Shown here piece by piece: positions 7,157 through 15,341 of a stretch of 64,000 bases of DNA (its first letter is position 1; each line of letters opens with the position of its first letter). This stretch comes from Amycolatopsis orientalis DSM 43388. Its GTDB lineage: Bacteria > Actinomycetota > Actinomycetes > Mycobacteriales > Pseudonocardiaceae. Position numbers and translations under genes: made by a program. Under the pieces are notes generated by a model that saw only the letters and a list, made by a program, of their open reading frames with translations, was not told the DNA's origin and ran no database searches. The stretch covers positions 81,365-145,364 of the forward strand of contig NZ_ASXG01000076.1 of assembly GCF_000411975.1 (NCBI RefSeq). Reading direction: 5' to 3'.

Positions 7157-9196
7157 TCAGGCGAGGATGAGCACGAGGGCGAGCACGGCGACGAAGGCGA
7201 TCAGCAGGTAGCCGACGTAGGCGTCGAGCCGTCCGTTCTGGAGGCGTTTGGCGGTGCGGACGGCGGCGCGCAGCGGGCGCAGCAGCGGCCGGTAGAGGAA
7301 CTGTTCGACGGCTTCCACGACGTCGGAGGTGTAGCCGAGGTGGGCGCCGGCGGCGTCCGGGCGCGGGTCGTCGTCCCGCCCGCCGCTTCGGCGTTCGACC
7401 GTGCGCAGTTCGGCGCGGGTCAGCAGCACGTTCGCCAGCACCTTGCGCGTCGGATTGGTGAACGCGAAGGGTTTGTACTGGTTCTCGCCTTCGACCCCGC
7501 CGGTCGCCGAACGCCACGCGGGCACCCGGCGGACGGCGAACATGCGGCCCCGCGCGAACACCAGGCACAGGAGTCCGGCTCCGGCCAGGAGCGCGGGCAG
7601 CACCACGGCGAGCCAGGACGGGGAGAGGATGGAGAAGCCGGGGAACACCGGTTGCAGCACCCAGGGCCCCTTGATCGCGGACCCGGTGGCCTCGCGGGGC
7701 ACGATCGGGCCGAGCCCGGCGGCGATGACCCGCACCTGGAGGGGCGCGACGGCGGCGACGGCGACGCAGCCGACCCCTAGGACGGCGAGGGCGAGCTTGC
7801 CGAGCGGGCCGGTGTCCCGGGCCAGCTCCGCGTCGCGCGGTCCGCGGGGGCCGAGCACGGTGAGCCCGACGATGCGCACGAAAGCGACGGCGGCGAAGCC
7901 CGCGGTGAGCGCGACCAGCGCGCCGGTGACGGCGAGCGGCAGGGTGTAGCCGAGCGCGCCGAGGCGGAACTGCTGCATCAGCGCCTCCAGCAGGAACCAC
8001 TCGGACACGAACCCGGCGGTCAGCGGCAGCCCGGCGAGGGTGAGCGCGCCGATCGCCAGCCCCGTGCCGGAGAACCGCAGACGGTGCCCGACCCCGCGCA
8101 AATCGTCGAGTTCGGTCGTGCCGGTCGCGTCCTCGATCCCGGCCGTGGCGGTGAACAACAACGATTTGGCCAGTGCGTGCGCGATCGTTTGCAGGGTGGC
8201 GGCGAGCAGCCCGACCGCGATCAGCGGCGGCATCGAGGCGGCGGCGCCGATCATCGCGACCGCGTAGCCGACCGTGATGAGCCCGGCGTTCTCCACGCTG
8301 GAGTAGGCGACCACCTCGGCGAGATCGGTCTGCACGGTGGCGTGCGCGATGCCCAGCAGCGCGGTCGCGCCGCCCAGCAGGAGCACGACGACGGCGAGCC
8401 AGGGCGGCGGCTGGTGCAGGAGCGCGAGGGTCCGCCAGAGGCCGTAGAACCCGACGTTCACCGCGACGCCGGCCATGACCGCGCGCAACGGCCCCGGTGC
8501 GGCGCGGTAGCCGCGCGGCATCCACACGTGCACCGGGACCAGCCCGATCTTGACCGCGAAACCGAGCACCAGCAAGGCATAGGCCGCGTCGCGGACACCG
8601 GTGTGCGGCAGCGCCGCGAAGCTGGGGAAGGAGAAGCTACTGCTTTGGGCGGCGAGCAGCAGCAGGCCGACCAGCAGTGCCGCCCCGCTGACCTTGCCGA
8701 GTGCGATGGTGACGATCGCCGGCGTCGCGGTGCAGCCGCGCTGGTGCGCGGTCATGAGATAGAACGCGACGGTCAGCGTCTCCCAGGCGAACAGGAACAC
8801 GAACACGTGGTCGGCGGTGACGATGACCGCGATTGACGCGAAGGTGAGCGCATAGGCGCAGCCGAGGCCCCTTGCCCGGACGCGGTGCGGCCGGAGGGCC
8901 CAGGCCGCGCACGCCAGCGAGACCGGGACGGCGACGGAGAAGCTGATCACGAGGAACAGCGCGGAGAGCCGGTCGACGGTCAGGTCGGCCGCGCCGAAGC
9001 CGAGGAACGCGTCGAGGCTCAGCCGGATCGGCTGCCCCGCGAGCCCGGCGGCGCCGACGATGGTCAGCAGGGTCGCGGCCGCGGCGCCGAGCAGGTAAGG
9101 CAGGGGGCGGGCCCAGGCGTGCCGGACGCCGAGCACCAGATCGGCCAGCAGCGCGAGGCCGAGCAGGCCGAGCGCGGCGATCAGGACGGCCGTCAT
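7157..9196 (-). CDS. Proton-conducting antiporter-like subunit (HyfB/Rv0083-like)
   Basis: 679 residues, about 14-16 predicted transmembrane segments, of the NuoL/MrpA/HyfB antiporter superfamily. The family landmarks are an ETLTVAFY segment (glutamate in TM5), AVKIGLVPVHVWMPR (TM7-8 lysine and HxWxP), and SSVENAGLI in TM11-12, so the ion-pathway charges look intact. The ATG at 9196 overlaps the stop of the upstream gene (ATGA). It is the last gene of the fluoride-switch-controlled operon; M. tuberculosis has the same set of families (Rv0082-Rv0087) in a different order. Confidence 0.88.
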   Translation of the reverse strand: MTAVLIAALGLLGLALLADLVLGVRHAWARPLPYLLGAAAATLLTIVGAAGLAGQPIRLSLDAFLGFGAADLTVDRLSALFLVISFSVAVPVSLACAAWALRPHRVRARGLGCAYALTFASIAVIVTADHVFVFLFAWETLTVAFYLMTAHQRGCTATPAIVTIALGKVSGAALLVGLLLLAAQSSSFSFPSFAALPHTGVRDAAYALLVLGFAVKIGLVPVHVWMPRGYRAAPGPLRAVMAGVAVNVGFYGLWRTLALLHQPPPWLAVVVLLLGGATALLGIAHATVQTDLAEVVAYSSVENAGLITVGYAVAMIGAAASMPPLIAVGLLAATLQTIAHALAKSLLFTATAGIEDATGTTELDDLRGVGHRLRFSGTGLAIGALTLAGLPLTAGFVSEWFLLEALMQQFRLGALGYTLPLAVTGALVALTAGFAAVAFVRIVGLTVLGPRGPRDAELARDTGPLGKLALAVLGVGCVAVAAVAPLQVRVIAAGLGPIVPREATGSAIKGPWVLQPVFPGFSILSPSWLAVVLPALLAGAGLLCLVFARGRMFAVRRVPAWRSATGGVEGENQYKPFAFTNPTRKVLANVLLTRAELRTVERRSGGRDDDPRPDAAGAHLGYTSDVVEAVEQFLYRPLLRPLRAAVRTAKRLQNGRLDAYVGYLLIAFVAVLALVLILA

Positions 9197-9966
9197 CGCG
9201 TTCGCCTCGTCCCGGTCAGCCGGCCGGTGGCCAGCAGGATCGCGTGCAGCAGCCGGAACGGGCTCGGCGGCGACCCCGGCACCCACACGTCGACCGGGAG
9301 CAGGTCGCCGATGCCGCCGGCAGTGGCGTAGGAGGGAGAGACCAGGCCGCCGCTGATCGCGTCGGCGCCCGCGGCGATGACCGCAAGCGGACGCGGCATC
9401 GCCTCCAGCGTGCGGGCCAGCGGCGCGGCCATCCCGTGCGTTCCGGCGCCGGTGACGAGCAGGAGGTCGGCGTGGCGGGGGCTGGCGGTGAAGAAGATCC
9501 CCAGCCGGTGCACGTCGTAGACCGGGTTGAGCAAGGCGAGGACTTCCCATTCCTCGGCGCCGTCCGAGCCGGCGTCGACGTGTCTGATGTGGACGGACCG
9601 GCGGAATGCCCTGGTGCGCCGGGACAACGCGGCACGAAGACGGCGCAGTTCGGCATCGGTCTCGGCCAGCTCGGGCACCACGAGGGCTTCCCGGGAGAGC
9701 CGGGCGACGTCGTTGCCGTCCTGCCAGGCGAACCGGTCGGGCCGGGCGGCGACACAGGCGCCGCACCCGATGCACCGGCCCTGGTCGAGCCGGACGCGGC
9801 CGTGGTCATCCTGGATCGCGCCGGTGGGACACAGCTCGTCCAGCCCCGGCTCCGAGGCGGTTCCGCCGGCCGGGCGGGCGATCGAGCGGACGTCGTCGGC
9901 GTCGGGCCGCCGGGGGTGTCCGGTCGTGACGATCCCGTCGCGCAAGCCGCGGAAGACCCAAGGCAT
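9193..9966 (-). CDS. Ferredoxin/NuoB-like fusion subunit lacking the N2-cluster cysteines
   Basis: 257 residues. Residues 1-85 are a HycB/HyfH-type ferredoxin domain with C46 (CPTGA) and C65, C68, C71 (CIGCGAC): exactly four ligands, enough for one [4Fe-4S] cluster, while the ligands of the other are gone. Residues 120-257 are NuoB/HycG-like, but every proximal-cluster cysteine is replaced: DAGSDGAEEWE where hydrogenases have CxxC, GADA for GxCA, and VPGSPP for VPGCPP. The domain therefore cannot hold the usual N2 cluster. It overlaps the antiporter gene and abuts the large-subunit gene. Confidence 0.85.
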   Translation of the reverse strand: MPWVFRGLRDGIVTTGHPRRPDADDVRSIARPAGGTASEPGLDELCPTGAIQDDHGRVRLDQGRCIGCGACVAARPDRFAWQDGNDVARLSREALVVPELAETDAELRRLRAALSRRTRAFRRSVHIRHVDAGSDGAEEWEVLALLNPVYDVHRLGIFFTASPRHADLLLVTGAGTHGMAAPLARTLEAMPRPLAVIAAGADAISGGLVSPSYATAGGIGDLLPVDVWVPGSPPSPFRLLHAILLATGRLTGTRRTR

Positions 9967-11427
9967 CTACATCGCCACCCCGGCTATGGAGAGGCCGAAA
10001 CTGGCCTCGATGAACGGGAAATCGGTCAGGATGTCGCCGTGGAAGGCCTGGGAGAACACGGCGAGGTTGTGGAACGACGCTGACCTCGGCGCGCATCGCC
10101 GCAGCCGCCCGTCGCGCTCGGCGTCGAGGAAGTACAGCACTTCGCCCTGGGGTGCTTCGGCCCAGCCGACTGCCTGACCGGCGACCGGGCCGATCGGGGC
10201 GGCCAGCGTCTCGTCGGGCCGGTCGCCGAGCAGTTCGACGATCTGGGCGAGCAGGTCGAACGACTCGGCGACCTCGTCCCAGCGCACCCGCAGCCGGGCC
10301 ATCGCGTCGCCGTCGCTGCGACGGGACCCGGGCGTGCGGCTGAGCTTGGGGTAGGCGTCGTAGGGCCGGTGCCACCGCGTGTCGTCGCCGGTGCCGCCGG
10401 CCCGTCCGACCGGGCCGAGCAGACCGTGCTCCAGGGCGAAATCCTCGTCCAGCGGCCCGGTTCCGCGCAGCCGGTCGAGGAACGACGCGGTCTGCATCAA
10501 CGCCTCGGCGTCGGCGGCGACGGCGCGGCGGAGAGCGTCCATTCGGGACCGGAGGTCTTCACGGCCGAGCATCGGAAGCGCGCGCACTCCGCCGGGAATC
10601 ACGACACCGCGGCCGAATCGGTTGCCGCACAACGCGGACACCAGCCGCAGCGTGCGCTCCTTGTGCCAGCCGAAGCGGGCGACGGCGACCGCGAGGCCGG
10701 CGGCGTCGGCGAGTTTCATGGCGACGTCGAGGTGGTTGGCGATGCGTTCGAGTTCCGCGTGCAGCGCGCGCACCAGCTGTGCGGTCAGCGGCGGCTGCGC
10801 ATCGGCGAGTTCCTCGACGGCGTGGCAGAACGCGAGGGCATGCGCGACGGAGGCGATTCCCTCGACCCGTTCGGCCAGCAGAACCGCGCGATTCGGGGCC
10901 ATTCCTTCGAAGCGCACTTCCAGGCCGCGGTGTTTGAAGTGCGGGCGGACGTTCACGTGCGGGATGTCCTCGCCCGGGGTCTCGACGACGTACTCCACCG
11001 ATTCGAACACCCCGGAGCGGACGGGACCGTGCGGGAGGCTGAACAGGCCGGTGCCCATCACGTGGCTGGGCAGCGCGCGCTCGTCCGGCTCGACGTGGGA
11101 CGGGTGGAACGCGGCGCCGGCGCTGGGCAGGGGTTCGTTGTCGTCCGGGTGCGGCAGCACGAGCGGGTCGAGCCGCGGATGGCCCTGCGGGACCACGCCG
11201 AACAAGTCGTGCAGCTTGCGCTCGTACCAGAACGCGGAGGGAATCCTCGGCGTCAGCGCGGGATAAGCGCCGGTGCCGGGCGGGAGCCGCAGGTCTACGA
11301 CGTCGATGCCGCCCGGCCGGGCCAGCAGCACGTGCAGGGTCACGCCTTCGGTGACGTCGCCGTCGCCGATCAGGGCGGCGAACCGCGCCCCGTCGCCGAT
11401 CCGGGCGAAGATCTCCTCCCGGCTCAT
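9967..11427 (-). CDS. HycE/NuoCD-like large subunit without NiFe ligands
   Basis: 486 residues: an N-terminal NuoC-like domain (about 1-120, with WYERKLHDLFG near 67-77) and a NuoD/HycE-like domain. The hydrogenase motif ERxCGxC appears as ERVEGIA (E189, A192), and the C-terminal CxxC appears as SIAG (S480, G483), so all four NiFe-binding cysteines are missing. The protein ends at Met486 with no cleavable tail. It should act as a structural or quinone/redox module and not as a hydrogenase (inference from family knowledge). Start ATG 11427 overlaps the preceding stop. Confidence 0.87.
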   Translation of the reverse strand: MSREEIFARIGDGARFAALIGDGDVTEGVTLHVLLARPGGIDVVDLRLPPGTGAYPALTPRIPSAFWYERKLHDLFGVVPQGHPRLDPLVLPHPDDNEPLPSAGAAFHPSHVEPDERALPSHVMGTGLFSLPHGPVRSGVFESVEYVVETPGEDIPHVNVRPHFKHRGLEVRFEGMAPNRAVLLAERVEGIASVAHALAFCHAVEELADAQPPLTAQLVRALHAELERIANHLDVAMKLADAAGLAVAVARFGWHKERTLRLVSALCGNRFGRGVVIPGGVRALPMLGREDLRSRMDALRRAVAADAEALMQTASFLDRLRGTGPLDEDFALEHGLLGPVGRAGGTGDDTRWHRPYDAYPKLSRTPGSRRSDGDAMARLRVRWDEVAESFDLLAQIVELLGDRPDETLAAPIGPVAGQAVGWAEAPQGEVLYFLDAERDGRLRRCAPRSASFHNLAVFSQAFHGDILTDFPFIEASFGLSIAGVAM

Positions 11428-12884
11428 GTCCCGCCTCCCAGCTCGGCCACTCCGCGGGCCAGGAGATCGGCGAAGTCCGCTGGCGGGTGCACGCCGAGCA
11501 CGATCAGCACCACCAGCCCGGCCACCATCGGCGCGACCATCCAGGCACTCGGCTCCCCGCGCACCGGGACATCGGCGCCGCCGCGGACGAAGAGCATCCG
11601 CGTGGTCGCCACCGACAGCCCGAGGAAAGCCAGCGTGACCAGCATGACGAGGACCACGGTGACCGTGTCGTGGGCGCTGGCGAGCCCGCCGGCGACGATC
11701 TGGAACTCGCTGCGGAACAGCCCGAACGGCGGCATCGCCGACAACGCCAGTATCGCGAACAGGAACAGCGGCGCCGTCCACGGCAAAGTGTCCAAACAGG
11801 ACCGGATGGTGCCGGTGTCCTTGGTGCCGTACTTGCGGACCAGCACCCCGGCGCCGAAGAAGGCGTTGCCTTTCGCCGCGGCGTGGGCGACCACGTGCAG
11901 CAGGACTCCGGCGAGCGCCAAGGGCGCGCCGAGCCCGATGCCGATCGTGAGAATGCCCATGTGCTCGACGCTGGAGTAGGCCAGCAGCCGCTTGAGATCG
12001 CGTTGCTCCAGCAGGTACAGCGCGGCCAGCAGCAGGGTGAGGACGCCGAACACGAGCAGCACCGTTCGGGGGAAGCCGGAGCCGAGCGTGCCGCTGGCGA
12101 CCTGGTAATAGCGCAGCACCGCGTAGAAGCTCACCGCGAGCAGCGAGCCGGACAGCATCGCCGAGACCGGCGTCGGCGCCTCGGAATGCGCGTCCGGCAG
12201 CCAGGTGTGCACCGGGAAGAGCCCGACCTTGGTGCCGAACCCGACGACGGCGAGCACGAACGCCAGCTGAACGGCGGTGTGCGGCAAGGTTTTCCCGGCG
12301 GTGAGCAGAGGCGCGAACGCGACGTCGTAGGACGAGCCGAGGACGGTGGATCCGGCGTAGTACATGACAATCGTGGCGAGCAGCCCGATGCCGAGACCGG
12401 CGGAGGCGAGCAGCACGTACTTCCACGCGGCTTCGGCGGCGTTGCCGGTGTCGTCCAGCGCCACCAGCAGCGCCGACACGACGGTGGTGATCTCGACCGC
12501 GATCCACAGCAGCGCGAGGCCGTCCATGAGCGGCGCGCACATCATCGACCAGGCGAACAGGTTCAGTCCGATGTGGAATCTCCGGGCGTAGCGGGCGAAT
12601 CCCGGACGGTCGCGTTCGGACTGGAGATAGCCGATCGAGTACACCGCGGTCGCGGCGTAGAGGAAGGTGGTGCCGAGCAGGAACACGACCGACACCGCGT
12701 CGGCCCGGAGGATCCCGAACTGCACCGGCCCGCGCACGACCGCGGGCACCAGCACGACGGCGAGGCCGAGGCTGGCCAGCGCGGTGAGCAGGCTCAGCGT
12801 CTCGCTCGCCCGGACGCGGGCCGGGAGCGCGCCAAGGGCGGACACCAGCGGGAGAGCGGTCAGCAGGACGAGGACGACCGGCAT
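11424..12884 (-). CDS. Antiporter-like subunit (HycQ/HyfF-like)
   Basis: 486 residues, about 13-14 hydrophobic segments, second antiporter-like protein of the operon. It has WIAVEITTVVSALLV (TM5 glutamate), KVGLFPVHTWLPDAHSEAP (the classic TM7-8 lysine/HTWLPDAH motif) and SSVEHMGIL. These charged residues are those needed for proton translocation in complex I and Mrp proteins. It ends by overlapping the HycE-like start and lies four bases after the HycP-like gene. Confidence 0.88.
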   Translation of the reverse strand: MPVVLVLLTALPLVSALGALPARVRASETLSLLTALASLGLAVVLVPAVVRGPVQFGILRADAVSVVFLLGTTFLYAATAVYSIGYLQSERDRPGFARYARRFHIGLNLFAWSMMCAPLMDGLALLWIAVEITTVVSALLVALDDTGNAAEAAWKYVLLASAGLGIGLLATIVMYYAGSTVLGSSYDVAFAPLLTAGKTLPHTAVQLAFVLAVVGFGTKVGLFPVHTWLPDAHSEAPTPVSAMLSGSLLAVSFYAVLRYYQVASGTLGSGFPRTVLLVFGVLTLLLAALYLLEQRDLKRLLAYSSVEHMGILTIGIGLGAPLALAGVLLHVVAHAAAKGNAFFGAGVLVRKYGTKDTGTIRSCLDTLPWTAPLFLFAILALSAMPPFGLFRSEFQIVAGGLASAHDTVTVVLVMLVTLAFLGLSVATTRMLFVRGGADVPVRGEPSAWMVAPMVAGLVVLIVLGVHPPADFADLLARGVAELGGGT

Positions 12885-12888
12885 AGCC

Positions 12889-13581
12889 TCACCCCCTCAG
12901 CTTCGTGAGGTCGCGGGTGGACAGCGATTCCGATCGGCGGTGGTGGACCTGCATGAGCACCCCGAACACGACCACCGCGACCAGCAGGTCGAACAGGAAC
13001 GCCACCTCGAGGATCAACGGCATCCCGGCAGCGACCACGAGACTGGCCAGGGAAACTCCGTTCTCCAGCGAGAAAAACCCGATCGCCTGCGAGACCACGT
13101 CACGGCGCACGATCATCAGCACGAACGCCACCAGGATCACCGCGACCGACAGCGCGAGCGCGGTTTCCGGGAGCGCGGGGCTGGTGACTTGGAAGCGCCC
13201 GGTCGCGAAGAACCCGAACGCCGCCACCGCGACCGCCAGCAGCACCTCGCTGGCCACGCCGAGCGCGCCGCTGCCGGCGATTTCGGTGCCCGCCCTGCGC
13301 AGCATCCGCAGCACCAGCCACGGCACGACGATCACCTTGAGCGCCAAGGACAACGCCGCCAGGGCGTACAGCTCCGGCACGTCCCGCACGACCGCGACGA
13401 CCACCGCGAGCAGGGACACCAGCAGCGACTGCGCGGCATACACCCGGACTTGCGCGCGCAGCAACGCGGTCCGCAGCATCGCGAACTCGGTGAGCAGCAC
13501 CAGCACCGCCAGCCCGTTCGCCACCCCGGCATACACTCCGGGAGGCGCGACGGCGGCGGGGTCCGCGGCCAGGACGTTCAT
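12889..13581 (-). CDS. HyfE/HycP-like membrane subunit
   Basis: 230 residues with about six to seven transmembrane segments and no cofactor motif. The conserved ENGVSLASL stretch near 187-195 identifies the HyfE/HycP family (NuoK-like in its C-terminal half, where this glutamate is in the membrane). A basic tail (HHRRSESLSTRDLTKLRG) ends the protein. The start ATG overlaps the HycD-like stop by one base (TGATG), so they are translated together. Confidence 0.83.
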   Translation of the reverse strand: MNVLAADPAAVAPPGVYAGVANGLAVLVLLTEFAMLRTALLRAQVRVYAAQSLLVSLLAVVVAVVRDVPELYALAALSLALKVIVVPWLVLRMLRRAGTEIAGSGALGVASEVLLAVAVAAFGFFATGRFQVTSPALPETALALSVAVILVAFVLMIVRRDVVSQAIGFFSLENGVSLASLVVAAGMPLILEVAFLFDLLVAVVVFGVLMQVHHRRSESLSTRDLTKLRG

Positions 13582-14543
13582 CAGCCGCCTCCGAAGTAGA
13601 GGGTGAACACGGCCAGCACCGCGAGCAGGAACGCCGCCGCGACGAACTCGGTGATCTTGAACAGCCGCAGCTTCGCGAACGAGTTGTCGATCACCGCGAT
13701 CAGGACGCCGAGCACCGCGCATTTGCCCAGCAGCGCCGCGATCGCGAGCGCCACGTTCCCGATCCCGGGCGTGGCGGCCAGCCCCCACGGGGCGATGAAC
13801 ACGTTGATCAGGATGGTGAAGAGGATCAGCTGCTTCATCGCCGATCCCCAGCGCAGCATCGCCAGGTACGGGCCGGAGTGCTCGAACGCCCGGGCTTCCT
13901 CGATCATGCCGAACTCGTTGGTCCCGGTGTGCGTTTCTACCGGGATCCTGCCGGTTTCGGCCAGGATCACCAGCAGCAGCGCGGCCGCGGCGAGCAGGTG
14001 CGCCGGACGCACGATCTGCTCGGCCGAGGACCGGACGGTTTCGGCCAGCGCGTACGGAAGGTCGGTTCCGGTCACCAGCGCGACGGTGAAGACCACGAAC
14101 AACACCACCGGTTCGGTGATCGCGCCGAAGGTTTTGGTCCGGCTGGCTCCCAATTGCGCGTAGGGCGAACCGGTTTCGGCAGCGGCCACCGCGACCGCGA
14201 AGCTGGCGAGCGCCAGCACGAACCCGCCGCCGAGGATGTCGCCCATGTACCCCAGCGGCAACGGGAACGTGGTGAGCACCGGGATCAGCAGCGGCACGGT
14301 CAGGTAGCACGCCATCGCGCCGATCGGGGCGACCAGGAAGACCCAGCTCGCTCCGTTCGGAGCCAGGGATTCCTTGCGGAACAGTTTGCCCAGGTCGTAG
14401 TACGGCTGGAGCAAGCGGGTGCCGCGCCGTCCCTGCAGCCGCGATTCCACCCGCGCGATCACGCCGGACACCCCGGGCGCGGCGACCAGCACAGTCAGCG
14501 CCTGCGCCAGCTGCACGAGCGGGATCGGCACCGGCGGGTTCAC
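13581..14543 (-). CDS. HyfC/HycD/NuoH-like membrane subunit
   Basis: 320 residues from the GTG at 14543, which has GGGGAG about six bases upstream; the frame stays open further upstream but that part is inside the riboswitch leader. About eight transmembrane segments, with the NuoH/HycD landmarks GRRGTRLLQPYYDLGKLFRKE, ETGSPYAQLGASR and ETGRIPVETHTGTNEFGMIEE. This subunit normally links the membrane arm to the hydrophilic module. First gene of the operon controlled by aptamer B. Confidence 0.88.
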   Translation of the reverse strand: MNPPVPIPLVQLAQALTVLVAAPGVSGVIARVESRLQGRRGTRLLQPYYDLGKLFRKESLAPNGASWVFLVAPIGAMACYLTVPLLIPVLTTFPLPLGYMGDILGGGFVLALASFAVAVAAAETGSPYAQLGASRTKTFGAITEPVVLFVVFTVALVTGTDLPYALAETVRSSAEQIVRPAHLLAAAALLLVILAETGRIPVETHTGTNEFGMIEEARAFEHSGPYLAMLRWGSAMKQLILFTILINVFIAPWGLAATPGIGNVALAIAALLGKCAVLGVLIAVIDNSFAKLRLFKITEFVAAAFLLAVLAVFTLYFGGG

Positions 14544-14658
14544 GATCGCTCCCCGAGCCGGGGAGCGAGCTGATGATCGGGGACTGCGGAGCCTTCGGAA
14601 TCCTCGTCCACCCGGACCTCCTCTACCGGCCTGCCAGCGTGCGAACACGAAGGTGGTG

Positions 14659-14708
14659 CGGTAGAGGCCATTAGCGGAGGATCCGCGGTTAAGGCGAGCC
14701 CCATCGCC
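14659..14708 (-). promoter_or_regulatory. Fluoride riboswitch aptamer B (upstream of the hydrogenase-like operon)
   Basis: On the minus strand: GGCGATGGGGCTCGCC (P1 hairpin, same 16 bases as aptamer A), the TTAACC linker, P2 hairpin GCGGA/TCCGC, then TAATGGCCTCTACC. Loop GGGGCT pairs with GGCCTC as the pseudoknot. This is a near-consensus crcB motif. The hycD-like start is about 115 nt downstream, so fluoride should switch on the whole six-gene operon. Formate-hydrogenlyase-like operons are a reported fluoride-riboswitch context. Confidence 0.88.
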
Positions 14709-14778
14709 TGTGTTCCCAGTGTGACCACCACGGCGACGTCGCGCAAGCCCGTGCGCCGCCGCGGACCCGGATGGGTTC

Positions 14779-14808
14779 TTGACCGCCGGGTCCCCGAGCG
14801 GTTGTACT
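14779..14808 (+). promoter_or_regulatory. Promoter for the DUF190/crcB operon
   Basis: TTGACC at 14779-14784, an 18-base spacer, and TGTACT at 14803-14808. Transcription would start about 14814, right at the first base pair of aptamer C, as expected for a riboswitch leader. Confidence 0.55.
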
Positions 14809-14812
14809 GGAC

Positions 14813-14882
14813 GCGGCGATGGATCCCGCCGGGGCTCGTGTGTGCCCGAACCGCCTCCGCCGAGGCTGATGGCTTCCTGGCC
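14813..14882 (+). promoter_or_regulatory. Fluoride riboswitch aptamer C
   Basis: P1 hairpin GGCG-ATGGATCC-CGCC, an extra GGGC/GCCC hairpin in the linker, GAACC, P2 hairpin GCCTC/GAGGC, then TGATGGCTTCCTGGCC. The conserved ATGG, AACC and TGATGGC segments are all present; the pseudoknot loop is less complementary than in A and B. The DUF190 start is about 30 nt downstream. The inserted third hairpin is unusual but leaves the core intact. Confidence 0.82.
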
Positions 14883-14914
14883 GATGCTTGCCGCGCCGGA
14901 CCAGGAGGACCGCT

Positions 14915-15280
14915 GTGAAGATCACCAAAAGGGCGCTGCGACTGTCGATCTTCCTCGGCGACGGCGACATCTGGCACCACAAGCCGACATACGTGGAAAT
15001 CGTGCACCGGGCGCACAAGGCCGGTCTCGCGGGCGCGAGCGTCCTGCGCGGCTTCGAGGGTTACGGCGTGTCGTCGCGGATCCACACCCAGCACGTGTTC
15101 CGGCTGAGCGAGCACCTGCCGCTGCTGGTGCTGATCGTGGACTCCGAAGAGAAGATCCGGGCGTTCCTGTCCGAATTGGACGACCTCGAAATCAGCGGCC
15201 TGATCGTGGTCGACGAAGTGGAAACGATCCGCTACACCGAATCCGCGCCGAAGCAGTCGCATTGGTGGTCCGTGAGCTGA
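14915..15280 (+). CDS. DUF190 protein (first copy)
   Basis: 121 residues from a GTG with AGGAGG six bases upstream. DUF190 features: LRLSIFLGDGDIWHHKP at the N-terminus, then AHKAGLAGASVLRGFEGYG and an EHLPLLVLIVDSEEKI strand, giving a small PII-like alpha/beta fold. DUF190 proteins often neighbour CrcB fluoride channels; a regulatory or accessory role is suspected but not proven. It is the first gene after aptamer C; about 60 nt downstream begins the leader of crcB1. Confidence 0.88.
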   Translation: MKITKRALRLSIFLGDGDIWHHKPTYVEIVHRAHKAGLAGASVLRGFEGYGVSSRIHTQHVFRLSEHLPLLVLIVDSEEKIRAFLSELDDLEISGLIVVDEVETIRYTESAPKQSHWWSVS

Positions 15281-15329
15281 CGCGGGTGAAACCCGGCACA
15301 GCCCGCGGGCCCGCGGACGCCGGCTCGGC

Positions 15330-15335
15330 TAGACT
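15330..15335 (+). promoter_or_regulatory. -10 element before variant riboswitch D
   Basis: TAGACT fits the actinobacterial TANNNT -10 box. A start about seven bases downstream falls on 15342, the first base pair of element D's P1 stem. No convincing -35 box is visible. It suggests crcB1 has its own promoter. Confidence 0.45.
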
Positions 15336-15341
15336 GGAGCT

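Noticed and set aside
7157..14543. Functional formate hydrogenlyase or NiFe hydrogenase
   Set aside because: All NiFe-ligand and N2-cluster cysteines are missing and no maturation (hyp) or formate dehydrogenase genes are present.
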